Of a stretch of DNA of 64,000 nt, positions 1 to 8,692 are shown piece after piece. Positions within the stretch are counted from its first letter, which is position 1, and every line of letters begins with the position of its first letter. The stretch lies in contig JAPLFJ010000051.1 of assembly GCA_026390735.1 (NCBI GenBank), positions 42,933 through 106,932 on the forward strand, in the 5' to 3' direction. The position numbers were made by a program, and so were the translations under genes. The notes below the pieces were generated by a model that saw only the letters and a list, made by a program, of their open reading frames with translations, was not told the origin of the DNA and did not search any database. The stretch comes from Ignavibacteriota bacterium. GTDB taxonomy: Bacteria; Bacteroidota; Ignavibacteria; Tepidaquicellales; Tepidaquicellaceae.

Positions 1-48
1 AAAAACATGCAGGAATGACAGATGTGGAAAATAATATTAATTCTATAT

Positions 49-417
49 ATGGCAAAAGAAAATAACGGCAACAAAGAAGAGAAAAAGACCGAAGAGAACA
101 TGGGCAAGAAGCTTGAGGAAATCAAGGAAGAGGTAATCAAGGTACTGCGTAACTGTTTTGACCCTGAAATACCCGTGAACATTTATGATTTAGGATTAAT
201 ATATGATGTTAATGTGGCAACAAACGGAGACGTGCTTGTGATAATGACGTTAACGTCGCCTGCGTGTCCCGTGGCTGGAACATTACCGATAGAGGTACAG
301 GAAAAGTTAAAAGAACATCCGATGATAAACGACGCACGTGTTGAAATAACATTCGACCCGCCATGGAGCTTTGACAATATGTCAGAAGAGGCGAAGTACG
401 AACTCGGGTTTATTTAA
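49..417 (+). CDS. DUF59/MIP18-family Fe-S assembly protein (SufT/PaaD-like)
   Basis: The protein has the MIP18/DUF59 fold signature: DPEIPVNIYDLGLIY in the first half, then the TSPACPVAG segment with the conserved cysteine. Family members help mature or insert Fe-S clusters, often with the SUF system, in the cytoplasm. I place the start at 49 (MAKENNG), giving about 122 residues with a charged Lys/Glu-rich leader; 100 (MGKKLEE) is also possible. A further in-frame ATG at 22 lies inside an intergenic repeat (AGGAATGACAGATG, seen again near 1680) and would add an unlikely hydrophobic leader. Upstream context lies outside the window, so I cannot tell whether it ends a suf operon. Confidence 0.85.
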   Translation: MAKENNGNKEEKKTEENMGKKLEEIKEEVIKVLRNCFDPEIPVNIYDLGLIYDVNVATNGDVLVIMTLTSPACPVAGTLPIEVQEKLKEHPMINDARVEITFDPPWSFDNMSEEAKYELGFI

Positions 418-419
418 TT

Positions 420-629
420 TTATATTGCTTCGGCTACGTAACCTGCTTTGGCAAGAGTATCAACTACAAGCTGCTTATCAATCTCATCACCTTTAACCAC
501 TAATATTTTATCAGGATTAGCAGTATCTACATTCCATTCAGAAATCTTTTCTTCGCCATCCATAAAAGGAGTTATCTTTGCAATACAATGACCACAGTTG
601 ACGTTAGTCTTAAATTTTAATTCTTTCAT
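420..629 (-). CDS. Heavy-metal-associated (HMA) domain protein
   Basis: This 69-residue single-domain protein has the ferredoxin-like HMA layout. The metal loop NVNCGHCIAKI sits near residues 10-20 and provides the CxxC pair. It resembles CopZ-type copper chaperones and small HMA proteins. It is convergent with the DUF59 gene and ends two bases from it. The usual GMTC is replaced by NVNC, so metal preference cannot be read from sequence. Metal-binding cysteines are seen; a copper-chaperone role is inferred. Confidence 0.8.
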   Translation of the reverse strand: MKELKFKTNVNCGHCIAKITPFMDGEEKISEWNVDTANPDKILVVKGDEIDKQLVVDTLAKAGYVAEAI

Positions 630-749
630 ATAATATTTATTTATACAAATCTAAACAATATAACATTATTAAATAATTCAAAAGAGAGGGCAGATTTTCA
701 TTGAAAGAAATATACAGAAAGACTATAATAAAGACTAAATTATAGTCTT

Positions 750-1040
750 ATGAAATTAAGTGAATCAATAAAGCCTATCAGTTATCTGAAGACGAATGCT
801 TCGAAACTGATAAAGGATGTATCGGATAACCAGAAGACACTTATTATAACTCTTAACGGGGAAGCAAAGGTTGTTTTGCAGGACGTCAGAGTATTCGAGA
901 AGACACAGGATACACTTGCCCTCCTGAAGCTGTTGTCAATGAGCACGAAGGAACTGAAGAACGGAAAGACACGCAAGATCAGCGACACAGAAAAATCTAT
1001 GTCGAAAAGGATTGCTGAATTTAAGAATTCACAGAAATGA
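750..1040 (+). CDS. Phd/YefM-family antitoxin
   Basis: A 96-residue protein whose N-terminal half (ISYLKTNASKLIKDV, then LIITLNGEAKVVLQD) matches the Phd/YefM DNA-binding fold. The C-terminal half is charged and probably disordered, as expected for a toxin-wrapping tail. The next gene starts inside its stop codon (ATGA overlap), which indicates coupled translation. The expected role is to neutralise the ParE/RelE-like partner and repress the shared promoter. Confidence 0.85.
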   Translation: MKLSESIKPISYLKTNASKLIKDVSDNQKTLIITLNGEAKVVLQDVRVFEKTQDTLALLKLLSMSTKELKNGKTRKISDTEKSMSKRIAEFKNSQK

Positions 1041-1360
1041 AATATACTGTAATATTCATTCAATCTGCCGAAGATGATTTGTTTGATATATACAAGTATA
1101 TTTATGTGAACGATTCACCTTCGGCAGCAGACAAGATCTACAATGGTATAATGAGCAAATGCAGAACGTTGGAAAATTTTCCGATGAGAGGTCACGTGCC
1201 GCCTGAGTTAGCGTCAGTAAACATGAAAGAATATCTTGAGGTTCATTATAAGCCGTTCAGGATTATATACCAGGTGGGAAAAGGTGAAGTGTTTATACAC
1301 TCTGTACTTGACGGAAGAAGAGAAATTAAGACAATACTGGAGGAGAGGGTTTCGAGGTAG
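1037..1360 (+). CDS. RelE/ParE-family toxin
   Basis: A 107-residue protein with the RelE/ParE layout: an N-terminal strand (YTVIFIQSAEDDLFDIYKYI), helices with PMRGHVPPEL, and the C-terminal strands YKPFRIIYQV and VFIHSVLDGRR. The family acts on gyrase (ParE) or on ribosome-bound mRNA (RelE). The R-G-H and FRIIY features fit ParE-like members better, but the target is not decidable from sequence. It overlaps the antitoxin gene by 4 bp. Confidence 0.85.
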   Translation: MKYTVIFIQSAEDDLFDIYKYIYVNDSPSAADKIYNGIMSKCRTLENFPMRGHVPPELASVNMKEYLEVHYKPFRIIYQVGKGEVFIHSVLDGRREIKTILEERVSR

Positions 1361-1737
1361 AGAAGAGCAATTATACAGTTACGAGTGAAAACGTGCACAA
1401 AATGGCAAGAAAAGATAAAAGAAGAAATGGCACACTGATAAAAGACGATTAGAGCTGATTTTCACTGATTGTTTTTTAGGGTTAAAGACAAGAAAAGATA
1501 ATTCTGGTTTACCAGCGTATGAATTATGAATGAAGAATTATGAATTTAAAAACGTTTGCGAAGAGTTTATTTGAAGGAAATAGGATTACTTTAGTAGAGA
1601 TTAGCTTCGCTGAACAAAGAACGTTTCCTGCTAAGAAACGCTTCGCGTATCTGCTTCGCGAGTAGGAATGACAGATGGGGAGGAATGACAGATGAATGGT
1701 TTAATAAATTATATTTATTATAGAAATTAAATAAGGT
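1361..1737. other. Non-coding spacer with scraps of dispersed repeats
   Basis: No convincing gene. The spacer holds AT-rich GAATTATGAA-type repeats near 1517-1550 and two close copies of AGGAATGACAGATG near 1670-1695. The same string lies at 11-24, before the first gene, so it is a dispersed element. A related GAATTATGAATGATGAA stretch lies after the molybdoenzyme gene near 59460. Confidence 0.5.
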
Positions 1738-2553
1738 ATGAGAGTTTGTCCAAACTGCAAGAGCGGTGAGAATAGATTACGGATTAAGGAAAAGGAATTT
1801 CTGGTAGTGGAATGTAATTCCTGCGGACTGGTTTATTTGCTGAACCCGCCGGATGAAAGTGTTATATACGAGGACTATTATCAGATTGAGTTTAAAGGAA
1901 CAGACTACAGGGAAGATTCGAACTATCCTCATTTACGAGAAATATTTGAGATTAATAAACAGCGGACGGAATTATTAAAAGAGATTACAAAAGGTAAAGC
2001 AGGTTTAAACTTACTTGATATAGGATGCGGGTCGGGGTTGTTTTTAAAATCGTGCAAGGATGAAGGAATAAACGGAGAAGGTGTTGATGTATCGAATACT
2101 GCTTTAGGGTTTGCAAGGAATGAATTCGGATTGAGTGTATATAACAAACGGGTTGAAGAACTTATTTCTGAATACAGGAAGTATGACGTTATAACTCTAT
2201 GGCATGTACTTGAGCATTTTCTTGAACCGATTGATGAATTACAAAAGATAAAGGAATTGCTCACACCTAAAGGAATACTTCTTATAGAGGTGCCAAATTT
2301 AAAAAGTATTAAGTTCAGGTTAAGCGGAAACAAATGGAAGGGCGGGAACCATCCGTTATACCACAGGAGTTTCTTCACGTCAAAGACACTTAAGAATACA
2401 CTTGCAGAAAGCGGGTTCAGCGGTGCAGAAAGGCTTAAGTTTACTTATCAGTTATCGAATAAAGGATATTTATACAATATGTCAAAGAAAGTGTTTAACA
2501 CATTAGCAGCAGATGCATTTCTAAACTTTACGGCAAGGAACGGCAATGAATAA
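1738..2553 (+). CDS. Class I SAM-dependent methyltransferase with N-terminal zinc ribbon
   Basis: The protein opens with a Cys4 zinc-ribbon pattern (CPNC near residue 4, CNSC near residue 27). A Rossmann methyltransferase follows, with the SAM-binding motif I LLDIGCGSGLFL near residue 92 and the motif DVITLWHVLEHF. At 271 residues it is typical of methyltransferases in surface-glycan or lipid modification, but the substrate is unknown. The stop overlaps the next gene by 8 bp, so the two are probably co-translated. Confidence 0.8.
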   Translation: MRVCPNCKSGENRLRIKEKEFLVVECNSCGLVYLLNPPDESVIYEDYYQIEFKGTDYREDSNYPHLREIFEINKQRTELLKEITKGKAGLNLLDIGCGSGLFLKSCKDEGINGEGVDVSNTALGFARNEFGLSVYNKRVEELISEYRKYDVITLWHVLEHFLEPIDELQKIKELLTPKGILLIEVPNLKSIKFRLSGNKWKGGNHPLYHRSFFTSKTLKNTLAESGFSGAERLKFTYQLSNKGYLYNMSKKVFNTLAADAFLNFTARNGNE

Positions 2554-3481
2554 AAATAAGGGAATTGAAGACACCGGACTGAGTTCAAAATTCCAGACAC
2601 ACACACAGAGAATAATTGACCGTAACGGAAACTTTAATGTATTAAAAACCGGAATAAGCAGACATGAAGCTTTTAATCTCTACCATTACCTGATAAACGA
2701 ATCGTGGGGGAAATTTTTTTTCCACTCACTGATATTTTATGTGTTAGCCAACTTAGTTTTCTCGTTTGCTTATTACTGGGCAGGGGTAGAGCATCTTGGA
2801 ATAGATTCTACACAGGGATTCTTGCACAGTTTCATAAATGCATTCTTCTTCAGCGCACAGACACTGACAACGGTAGGGTTCGGAAGAGTGAACCCGCAGA
2901 ATTTTTCCACGAATGTAATTGCAACACTTGAAGCAGGAATAGGGCTGATGGTATTTGCGATTGCAACGGGGCTTCTGTATGGGCGGTTTTCAAGACCTGC
3001 AACGAACATAAAATACAGCAGTAATGCAATCATCACAAAGTGGGAAAACGGATTAACGGCTTTTCAGTTCAGGCTTGCGAATGCATACTCAACAGTAATG
3101 ATGGATGCAGAACTTAAGGTAATGGCATCGTGGCTTGAAACGGAGAACGGAGAAGAAAAGCGAAAGTTTTATACTTTAAAGCTTGAGTATGACAAGATAG
3201 TATTCTTTCCGTCGCTGTGGACAGCAAATCACATAATAGACGAGAACAGTCCGATGTATGGAAAAACTCAGGAAGATTTTCACAAATCAGAAGCTGAGTT
3301 CTTAATTCTTTTCAAAGCATACGACGATACATTTATACAAACAGTTAACTCAAGAAACTCATACAGGCACGACGAAATACTCTGGAACGTAAAGTTTACA
3401 CGGGGTATACAAACAAACGACGACGGACAATTACTGATCGATTTAGCAAGATTAAACTTAACAGAAAAGATTGAAAATTAA
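2546..3481 (+). CDS. Inward-rectifier-type (KirBac-like) potassium channel
   Basis: Two transmembrane helices (about residues 55-78 and 125-147) flank a pore loop with the selectivity filter TVGFGR at residues 109-114. The G-F/Y-G-R ending is diagnostic of Kir channels rather than the GYGD of voltage-gated channels. The C-terminal half (about residues 155-305) is the Kir cytoplasmic immunoglobulin-like gating domain. The expected role is K+ flux across the inner membrane. It is coupled to the methyltransferase upstream and overlaps the next gene by 11 bp. Confidence 0.9.
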   Translation: MNKNKGIEDTGLSSKFQTHTQRIIDRNGNFNVLKTGISRHEAFNLYHYLINESWGKFFFHSLIFYVLANLVFSFAYYWAGVEHLGIDSTQGFLHSFINAFFFSAQTLTTVGFGRVNPQNFSTNVIATLEAGIGLMVFAIATGLLYGRFSRPATNIKYSSNAIITKWENGLTAFQFRLANAYSTVMMDAELKVMASWLETENGEEKRKFYTLKLEYDKIVFFPSLWTANHIIDENSPMYGKTQEDFHKSEAEFLILFKAYDDTFIQTVNSRNSYRHDEILWNVKFTRGIQTNDDGQLLIDLARLNLTEKIEN

Positions 3482-4502
3482 AAACGTAATAATAATATTA
3501 TTTATACTCGTACCTGTTTATGCATTCGGACAGTCGGTAACAGGCAAAAAACTAATACCTCCTTCAACGGGAATATACGCAGGAGTCTTTCCTGATATGG
3601 GCAGTACCGAAGACAGCGTAACGAGCGACAGAATAACTGAATACATAAACCTTACAGGCAGTAATCCTGTTTGGGTATGTTTTTCAAACAGCTGGTTCTG
3701 GGGAATCAAATTTCCATTTGAGAACGTAAAGACGATAGCAAAGTTTAATGCAGTCCCATACGTAAGAATAATGCCAAGGCACGACTGGACATCGGGAAGA
3801 GCAGACCCTGTTTACGGACTTGGTGAAATAGCAGATGGCACGTATGATGACGATTTACGCAAATGGGCAAAGGACGCGCGAAAGTACGGAAAGCCATTAC
3901 TTGTTGAGTTTGCGCCGGAAATGAACGGCAACTGGTTTCCCTGGAGCGGAGCACATAACGGAAAGAAAGACGGAGCCGAACTATACGTAGAAGCACACAG
4001 ACATGTTGTGGAGCTGATGAGAGATGAAAAAGCTGATAATATAACCTGGATGTTTCACGTCAATGCAGTATCTGAGCCGAACAAAAGCTGGAACAAGATG
4101 AAGGAATACTATCCAGGCGACGACTACATAGACTGGATAGGAATGAGCATATACGGATCACAGAAACCCGGCTGGGAATGGACAAGCTTTTTAAGTGTGT
4201 TTCAGAGTGCATACTGGCAGATGGAAAAAATATCCAAGAACAAACCGCTTGCGATTGCAGAGTTCGGAGTTGTTGAGGACCCGAAATCAGGCAGCAAACC
4301 TGAATGGATAAAAGAGGCATTCGAAACGATACTCAGCGGAATGTACCCGCGCATCAAAGCAATATCATACTGGCACTCTTCATTCGACGACCACAAAGGA
4401 ATAATATCAAACATGAGAGTAGATTCATCACCCGAGGTATTGCAGGTTTACAAAGATTACATCAACATGGATAAGTTCAAAGCAAAGGCAGAGTTTAAGT
4501 AA
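3471..4502 (+). CDS. Secreted GH26-like endo-mannanase/glucanase
   Basis: The reading frame starts at a TTG codon (3471). This start is chosen because it gives a clean signal peptide (KIKNVIIILFILVPVYAFG) and no ATG lies near. The body is a glycoside hydrolase family 26-like TIM barrel. The probable acid/base Glu150 lies in FAPEMNGNWFPW, and the probable nucleophile Glu264 lies in AIAEFGV. Family members cleave beta-mannans or mixed glucans outside the cytoplasm. The gene overlaps the K+ channel gene by 11 bp, so translation may be coupled. The polysaccharide substrate is not decidable. Confidence 0.8.
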   Translation: MKIKNVIIILFILVPVYAFGQSVTGKKLIPPSTGIYAGVFPDMGSTEDSVTSDRITEYINLTGSNPVWVCFSNSWFWGIKFPFENVKTIAKFNAVPYVRIMPRHDWTSGRADPVYGLGEIADGTYDDDLRKWAKDARKYGKPLLVEFAPEMNGNWFPWSGAHNGKKDGAELYVEAHRHVVELMRDEKADNITWMFHVNAVSEPNKSWNKMKEYYPGDDYIDWIGMSIYGSQKPGWEWTSFLSVFQSAYWQMEKISKNKPLAIAEFGVVEDPKSGSKPEWIKEAFETILSGMYPRIKAISYWHSSFDDHKGIISNMRVDSSPEVLQVYKDYINMDKFKAKAEFK

Positions 4503-4886
4503 GAGAAGAGAAATTAATAATAAGCGACCGAAATTACCCAACCAGATAGAATATAAAATATGACATCACATTTTGTATTATTCCTTTTTAAAACCGTTAA
4601 AACGGTTACAATATATTCTTGTTCAATATCCCACGACTAAAGTCGTGGGCTTTATCTAAGAACTTTTAGAAATTTGCGTGACATTACTTGTTCAATCTCC
4701 ACGGCTACAGTCGTGGGCTTTATCTAAGAACTTTTGGAAATTTGCGTGACATTAGCAGTAATTCCCCCGGTTACACCGGGGGTTATTTACGTTTACACCT
4801 TCCTAATTTTTCAATTCATACATTCGTGATTCAAACAATATTGATGTTTATTCCAATTTATTTCCGAAAGCAAAGACGGAATATAT
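4503..4886. repeat. Cluster of REP-like palindromes
   Basis: A gene-free stretch made of hairpin modules. AACCGTT-AA-AACGGTT lies at 4592-4607. CCCACGACT-AA-AGTCGTGGG lies at 4630-4649, with a degenerate second copy at 4699-4717; both are followed by GGGCTTTATCTAAGAACTTT, forming a tandem duplication of about 68 bp. A different GC-rich hairpin, CCCCCGGT-TAC-ACCGGGGG, lies at 4763-4781. The first two module types recur together at 57097-57153 and 61153-61213, so they form a dispersed family. A small open frame across the region is judged spurious. Confidence 0.75.
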
Positions 4887-5582
4887 TTAATCCTCAAAAT
4901 GAGGAGGAAATTTGATTTCAATATCAGAGTCTTCTAAGAGCATAGTGCTGAGGGGGAACGTACAGGAAGAAGATATAACATTTTCAATAATGGTGGATTC
5001 GCCGTTATCGTTTTCCTCTATTTCGGTAAAGAAGTTTATGAAGAATGCGAAGGTGCGATGATATTTGTACGAATCGAATTCTTTGTTGAGTTCGGCTGAT
5101 ATTGGAATACTGAAAGTTCTCTTTTTGTTTTTGGAGTATAACTTTGGTTCAGAAAGAGCATTGCTGATTACGAACTTTGGTTTACCCTGGACGACGGGAT
5201 TGGTCATAACGTGAATGATAACGAGACGGCAGTACTCTTTCGGGTTTACCAGTTTCTTTTTAACACCGTTTACGAATGATACACAACCGTCAAAGTTAAC
5301 TGAGTATTTGTTTTCATCATCGATGACTTTATCAACTGTAACCCTGAAATACTTTTCAGTGATTTCATATTTACTGATTTCAACATCATAATCAGAATAT
5401 GGAACGAGCTGTGGTTTAAATTCGAAGATGTTGTCTTTGAAGTTTTCTGAGTTAGCATAATTGAATGCTTTCTTTGGGTCATCGTACTTGTAGAGGTCGG
5501 GAAACATTGACCAGAAGTCTTTTAGAATTTCGATGCTGAGTACTGATTTTGTTAGTGCTGATTTAAAGTGTTTTGTTTTCAT
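4887..5582 (-). CDS. Hypothetical protein
   Basis: A 231-residue protein without signal peptide or transmembrane segment. I do not recognise its family. It is mixed alpha/beta, begins with a basic stretch (MKTKHFKSALTKS) and ends in an acidic tail. It lies in the same direction as two DUF6266-like genes (5848-6573 and 7101-7787) and may belong to the same accessory unit. The bases around its start codon are part of a 53-bp sequence repeated at 5684-5736, so its 5' end has been duplicated. Confidence 0.5.
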   Translation of the reverse strand: MKTKHFKSALTKSVLSIEILKDFWSMFPDLYKYDDPKKAFNYANSENFKDNIFEFKPQLVPYSDYDVEISKYEITEKYFRVTVDKVIDDENKYSVNFDGCVSFVNGVKKKLVNPKEYCRLVIIHVMTNPVVQGKPKFVISNALSEPKLYSKNKKRTFSIPISAELNKEFDSYKYHRTFAFFINFFTEIEENDNGESTIIENVISSSCTFPLSTMLLEDSDIEIKFPPHFED

Positions 5583-5736
5583 GATTTTGTTTGGTTAATA
5601 TTGTTTAAAAATGATTTAAGAGATTTCTCACCACAGAGCACACAGAGCGCACAGAGCTGAGAGAAGAAATCTGAGAAGGCAAATGTTTTCATGATTTTGT
5701 TTGGTTAATATTGTTTAAAAATGATTTAAGAGATTT
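5574..5736. repeat. 53-bp direct repeat around the start of the hypothetical gene
   Basis: The 53 bases at 5574-5626, spanning the start codon and upstream region of the gene at 4887-5582, recur without change at 5684-5736. Between the copies lies an ACCACAGAGCACACAGAGCG-type stretch, a common intergenic scrap in this group. The duplication carries the start codon and probable promoter, suggesting slippage or insertion by a repeat element. Confidence 0.75.
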
Positions 5737-5739
5737 AGA

Positions 5740-5833
5740 ACGAGAGCAGACCCACCCCGTCTTCGACCAAAGAGCGGTCGAATCCACCCCTTCCGCCCAA
5801 CAAGACGGCGGATCTGCGACCGGAGGGGAATCT
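5740..5833. repeat. GC-rich CCCACCCCGTC...GGAGGGGAATCTT element
   Basis: A GC-rich block in AT-rich surroundings. It begins CCCACCCCGTC, contains the inverted pair TTCGACC/GGTCGAA, and ends GGAGGGGAATCTT. Related blocks occur at 6828-6893, 15957-16012 and 16062-16122, and a scrap lies inside the orphan RHS fragment at 12512-12536. The inner arms differ between copies while the ends are kept. Confidence 0.65.
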
Positions 5834-5847
5834 TTTAGTTTTTGAAT

Positions 5848-6573
5848 TCATGTGTTTAGGAGGCTGATTGTTTGAGAATTCTGAACGAATGTTTTTTCGC
5901 TGTTGAGAGCGAGGAACGAGACGAAGACAGAATGATAATTGTAACGGGAGAATGCTGCCGAGTCCTGCTGGTTCATGGATTCGGCGGGTGACTCCTGATT
6001 TTCTGAGAAGGACAGATTGAATGAGAGGTTCTGACCTTCGACTATTTCTACGGGTGCGGAGAGATAGTTTATGAAATTGAACTTTGAATCGGACTGATCA
6101 ATGGGTTCTTTGCAGAAGATGATTGCTGCCATCTGAAGATACTTTGGTGAATTGACACCAGTGAGATGAGAATCTTCGGGGATGAAGTTTATTCGGAACG
6201 ATTCTTTGTTGATGGATAAGGATTCCGGTTTGATGAGGAAATCAATTTTTGGGAATATCTGAACGTAGTCAGAGATATAGTCGTAGAAGACAGCCTTATA
6301 ATTATTTTTGAAAATAAGGTTGTACGCTGACATTTTTCTGTTTGTGTGCTGAGACCAGAGGTCATAAGCGGGTTGAAAGTTTTTGATGCACTTAGAGAGC
6401 ATTGCAGTGAGTTTAAAGCGAAGTCTGCGATGCACAGAGGCAATGTCAGTGCCCGGAGTGAATGACTGCGGGCGGATGCCGACGACTGTTTTGTCGGGGT
6501 AGTTACGAAAGACAACGTCGCCAATGCGACCAGAGATTCTTCCGAGCGGTGATGGAACGATTAGTAGAGCCAT
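5848..6573 (-). CDS. DUF6266-like protein
   Basis: A 241-residue protein with the N-terminal pattern GRISGRIGDVVFRNYPDKTVVGIRPQ. This parallels the gene at 7101-7787 (GKPTGAVGDILFRLKDGRTIIGTRP). In both, SVxRRxRF follows and then xxYNxIFKxxY. This layout is that of the Bacteroidota family annotated DUF6266, of unknown function. No signal peptide is present. The two genes are paralogues separated by a repeat-rich spacer. Confidence 0.6.
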   Translation of the reverse strand: MALLIVPSPLGRISGRIGDVVFRNYPDKTVVGIRPQSFTPGTDIASVHRRLRFKLTAMLSKCIKNFQPAYDLWSQHTNRKMSAYNLIFKNNYKAVFYDYISDYVQIFPKIDFLIKPESLSINKESFRINFIPEDSHLTGVNSPKYLQMAAIIFCKEPIDQSDSKFNFINYLSAPVEIVEGQNLSFNLSFSENQESPAESMNQQDSAAFSRYNYHSVFVSFLALNSEKTFVQNSQTISLLNT

Positions 6574-7100
6574 GTTTTAGATCCTTTATTAATTATTGTT
6601 GATAAAATGTTAATTTGGTTTATAAATTTATTGCGTAATTGAAGAATTTGAAACTTCAAATTTGAAATTTCAAAGTTACATTTAAAATTTGAAATTTGAA
6701 TTAATGAACTTATTTGAATAACAGATAATCCAGACATGGAGATAGCATAGAAACAAGAGAATGAGAACAGAGATTGATTGCTTTGAGGCCTTCCCAAGCT
6801 GGAGCTTGAGGAAGGAGGAACGGGAACCCACCCCCCGGCTACGCCGAACCCCTCTCCACCACGGCGGATCTTCGACAAGGAGGGGAATCTTAATATAAAC
6901 AGGGGGCGGGAAGCGCCCCCTGAGATGGATGAGGTAAGATAAGGATTGGTGACGGACAGAGATTGCACGGATTTTACGGATGCCGGAGTTACTGCTATCA
7001 GGAATACTGATAAGAGTAATGAGCCGGACAGATTTTTGAGAACAGATTGCAATTTGTCCGTGAACTGTTTCGATATTCTACCCCGGGTGTTCATTGTTCT
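6574..7100. other. Repeat-rich spacer between DUF6266-like paralogues
   Basis: No gene is supported; an open frame on the minus strand across it is low-complexity and made of repeat. Contents: AT-rich palindromic AATTTGAAATTTCAAA-type stretches (about 6645-6705), a hairpin CTTCCCAAGCT/AGCTTGAGGAAG (about 6789-6813), and a GC-rich element ending GACAAGGAGGGGAATCTTA (6828-6893) of the same family as at 5740-5833. Confidence 0.55.
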
Positions 7101-7787
7101 TTAGTTGGTTAGATTTACAGAATAATGAACGGCTTTACCATCGTCTTTAAGAGTTACGAGAGCGAAGTAGCTCTTGTGAGTGGTAAAGAGTGAATATAGT
7201 TCAGAGTACTGGTCCGAAAGAGTGATACTGAAAGATAAAGTACCAGACAGAGACATCGGAAGGACTGCTGATTTTAACGGAATTAACATCAAAGACGGAA
7301 GTTCGGCTTCTGTAGCATCTTTGCATTTGATAACAACAGCAAGCTGGATGCCAGTTTCAACGAGCGGATCTATGCCTGCGTTATTACCGATTGCGCTGAT
7401 AGCGACAGTGACAGAAGTTTCATTGATTGCAACGTTTGTGGTTGTGATATCGAACCCAAAGAGTAACGGCACAACCTTAGCGGAATCTGAAATATCTGTC
7501 GGAGTAACGTACGGATAACTTGCTTTGAAGATACCATTGTACGGGGAGATATTGTTCGGTGTAGCGTTATCCCATACGGACTTCAAAGAAGGAATTGCAT
7601 TTACAGCTTTAGAGAACTTCGCAGTATTGCCGAAGCGATGTCTGCGGTCAACTGATTTTTGATCTTTGCCCGGCATGTAAGAGACCGGACGTGTTCCTAT
7701 AATTGTTCTTCCGTCTTTGAGGCGGAAGAGAATATCACCGACAGCTCCTGTCGGCTTTCCAAGTACTGATTTTTTTAATATACCCAT
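7101..7787 (-). CDS. DUF6266-like protein
   Basis: A 228-residue paralogue of the gene at 5848-6573. The conserved N-terminal block is MGILKKSVLGKPTGAVGDIL, then GRTIIGTRPVSYMPG and SVDRRHRFGNTAKFS. The C-terminal half is beta-rich. No signal peptide or membrane segment is present. The function is unknown. Position beside RHS and repeat-rich DNA suggests an accessory gene. Confidence 0.6.
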   Translation of the reverse strand: MGILKKSVLGKPTGAVGDILFRLKDGRTIIGTRPVSYMPGKDQKSVDRRHRFGNTAKFSKAVNAIPSLKSVWDNATPNNISPYNGIFKASYPYVTPTDISDSAKVVPLLFGFDITTTNVAINETSVTVAISAIGNNAGIDPLVETGIQLAVVIKCKDATEAELPSLMLIPLKSAVLPMSLSGTLSFSITLSDQYSELYSLFTTHKSYFALVTLKDDGKAVHYSVNLTN

Positions 7788-8386
7788 GATTTTATACTGA
7801 GTTTAATTGTTAATGAAAATTTTGAAAACTGCAGACCGATAGAAAATGTCTGCAATGCGGACTTTACTTAGCAACGCCGAGGCGGGCGTGCACGGTAATT
7901 GAGGATTATAACAGGGAAATTTAGTCTGATTATTTTAAAAATATTTTTTGTAAATTGCTGAAAACCCCAGTCGAGGAATGAACGAGGAATGAACCTATCT
8001 GGAGCGAAGTTAGAGCGCAAGGTGAACGAGAAACATACGAGAAATGAACGAGAAGCAAACGAGAACAAGCGAGAAAACGATTCAGTTTTCAAGTTTTTGT
8101 TGAATTTCTCGGTCTTGCTGGTCAATATTTTAGTTTTGCTTTTCAATTTCGTTTTGCCTTATATCGTTAAACTGCTCATTTTTCAGAAAAGAGACGTTTT
8201 CAAAAAAATTTAGGAACAGCACGTTGGATTTCAAGAAAAGGAGCAGTATATAGATATAGGAAAGAAAATAGGTTATAAGATGCTATTTCAACAACGGCAG
8301 ACGAAAAATAGCTTTTTAGAAAACTAAAAATTGAGTATGGAAACAGTTACAAGTTAAAAAACAGGAAAATAAGATAGGGTAACCAT
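7788..8386. other. Non-coding spacer with degenerate ACGAGAA repeats
   Basis: I see no convincing gene. From about 7970 to 8085 the sequence is a run of short imperfect repeats of the type GAGGAATGAACGAG and ACGAGAA. A 74-codon frame reads through it (Arg/Glu/Asn-rich, then one hydrophobic segment), but the composition reflects the repeats and I do not call it. The 3' part should hold the promoter for the gene starting at 8387. Confidence 0.45.
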
Positions 8387-8692
8387 ATGGTAAAGGAAAT
8401 AAAAATAGAGGATTTTGAAAAAGAGAGGGTCATCACCTTTCAACGAATAACAAAATCCGTGGAGAAGGCTCGAAACACTGAATTGAAAGAGTTGCAAAAT
8501 TCATCCAGAATAAATTCTTTAATAGAATCCCTTATAGAAATTGGAATTACAAAAAGAATGGGAAAGATGATAATCTGTTTCATTTATGCCAAAAGTCGAA
8601 GTCTCGGAAAGCCCCTTGATGAGTTTAGATTAATAATAAACAGCAATTGTAATTTTCAATATTTTATAAGGAGGAAAAATTTTGGATTCTGA
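8387..8692 (+). CDS. Hypothetical small protein
   Basis: A 101-residue, lysine-rich, soluble protein that I do not recognise. Predicted helices include ERVITFQRITKSVEKARNTE and SLIESLIEIGITKRMGKM. The next gene starts within its last codons (11-bp overlap), so the two are translationally linked. It heads the module that contains the sigma-like protein and the two ImmA/IrrE proteases. Confidence 0.5.
   Translation: MVKEIKIEDFEKERVITFQRITKSVEKARNTELKELQNSSRINSLIESLIEIGITKRMGKMIICFIYAKSRSLGKPLDEFRLIINSNCNFQYFIRRKNFGF

Noticed and set aside
6561..7094. 177-codon frame on the minus strand between the DUF6266-like genes
   Set aside because: It runs through the GC-rich element, AT palindromes and hairpins; product is low-complexity (Ser/Pro runs, IQISN repeats) with no domain.
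7989..8213. 74-codon frame with an Arg/Glu/Asn-rich head and one hydrophobic helix
   Set aside because: The charged head is translation of short ACGAGAA-type repeats and there is no ribosome site; the hydrophobic part alone is not enough.
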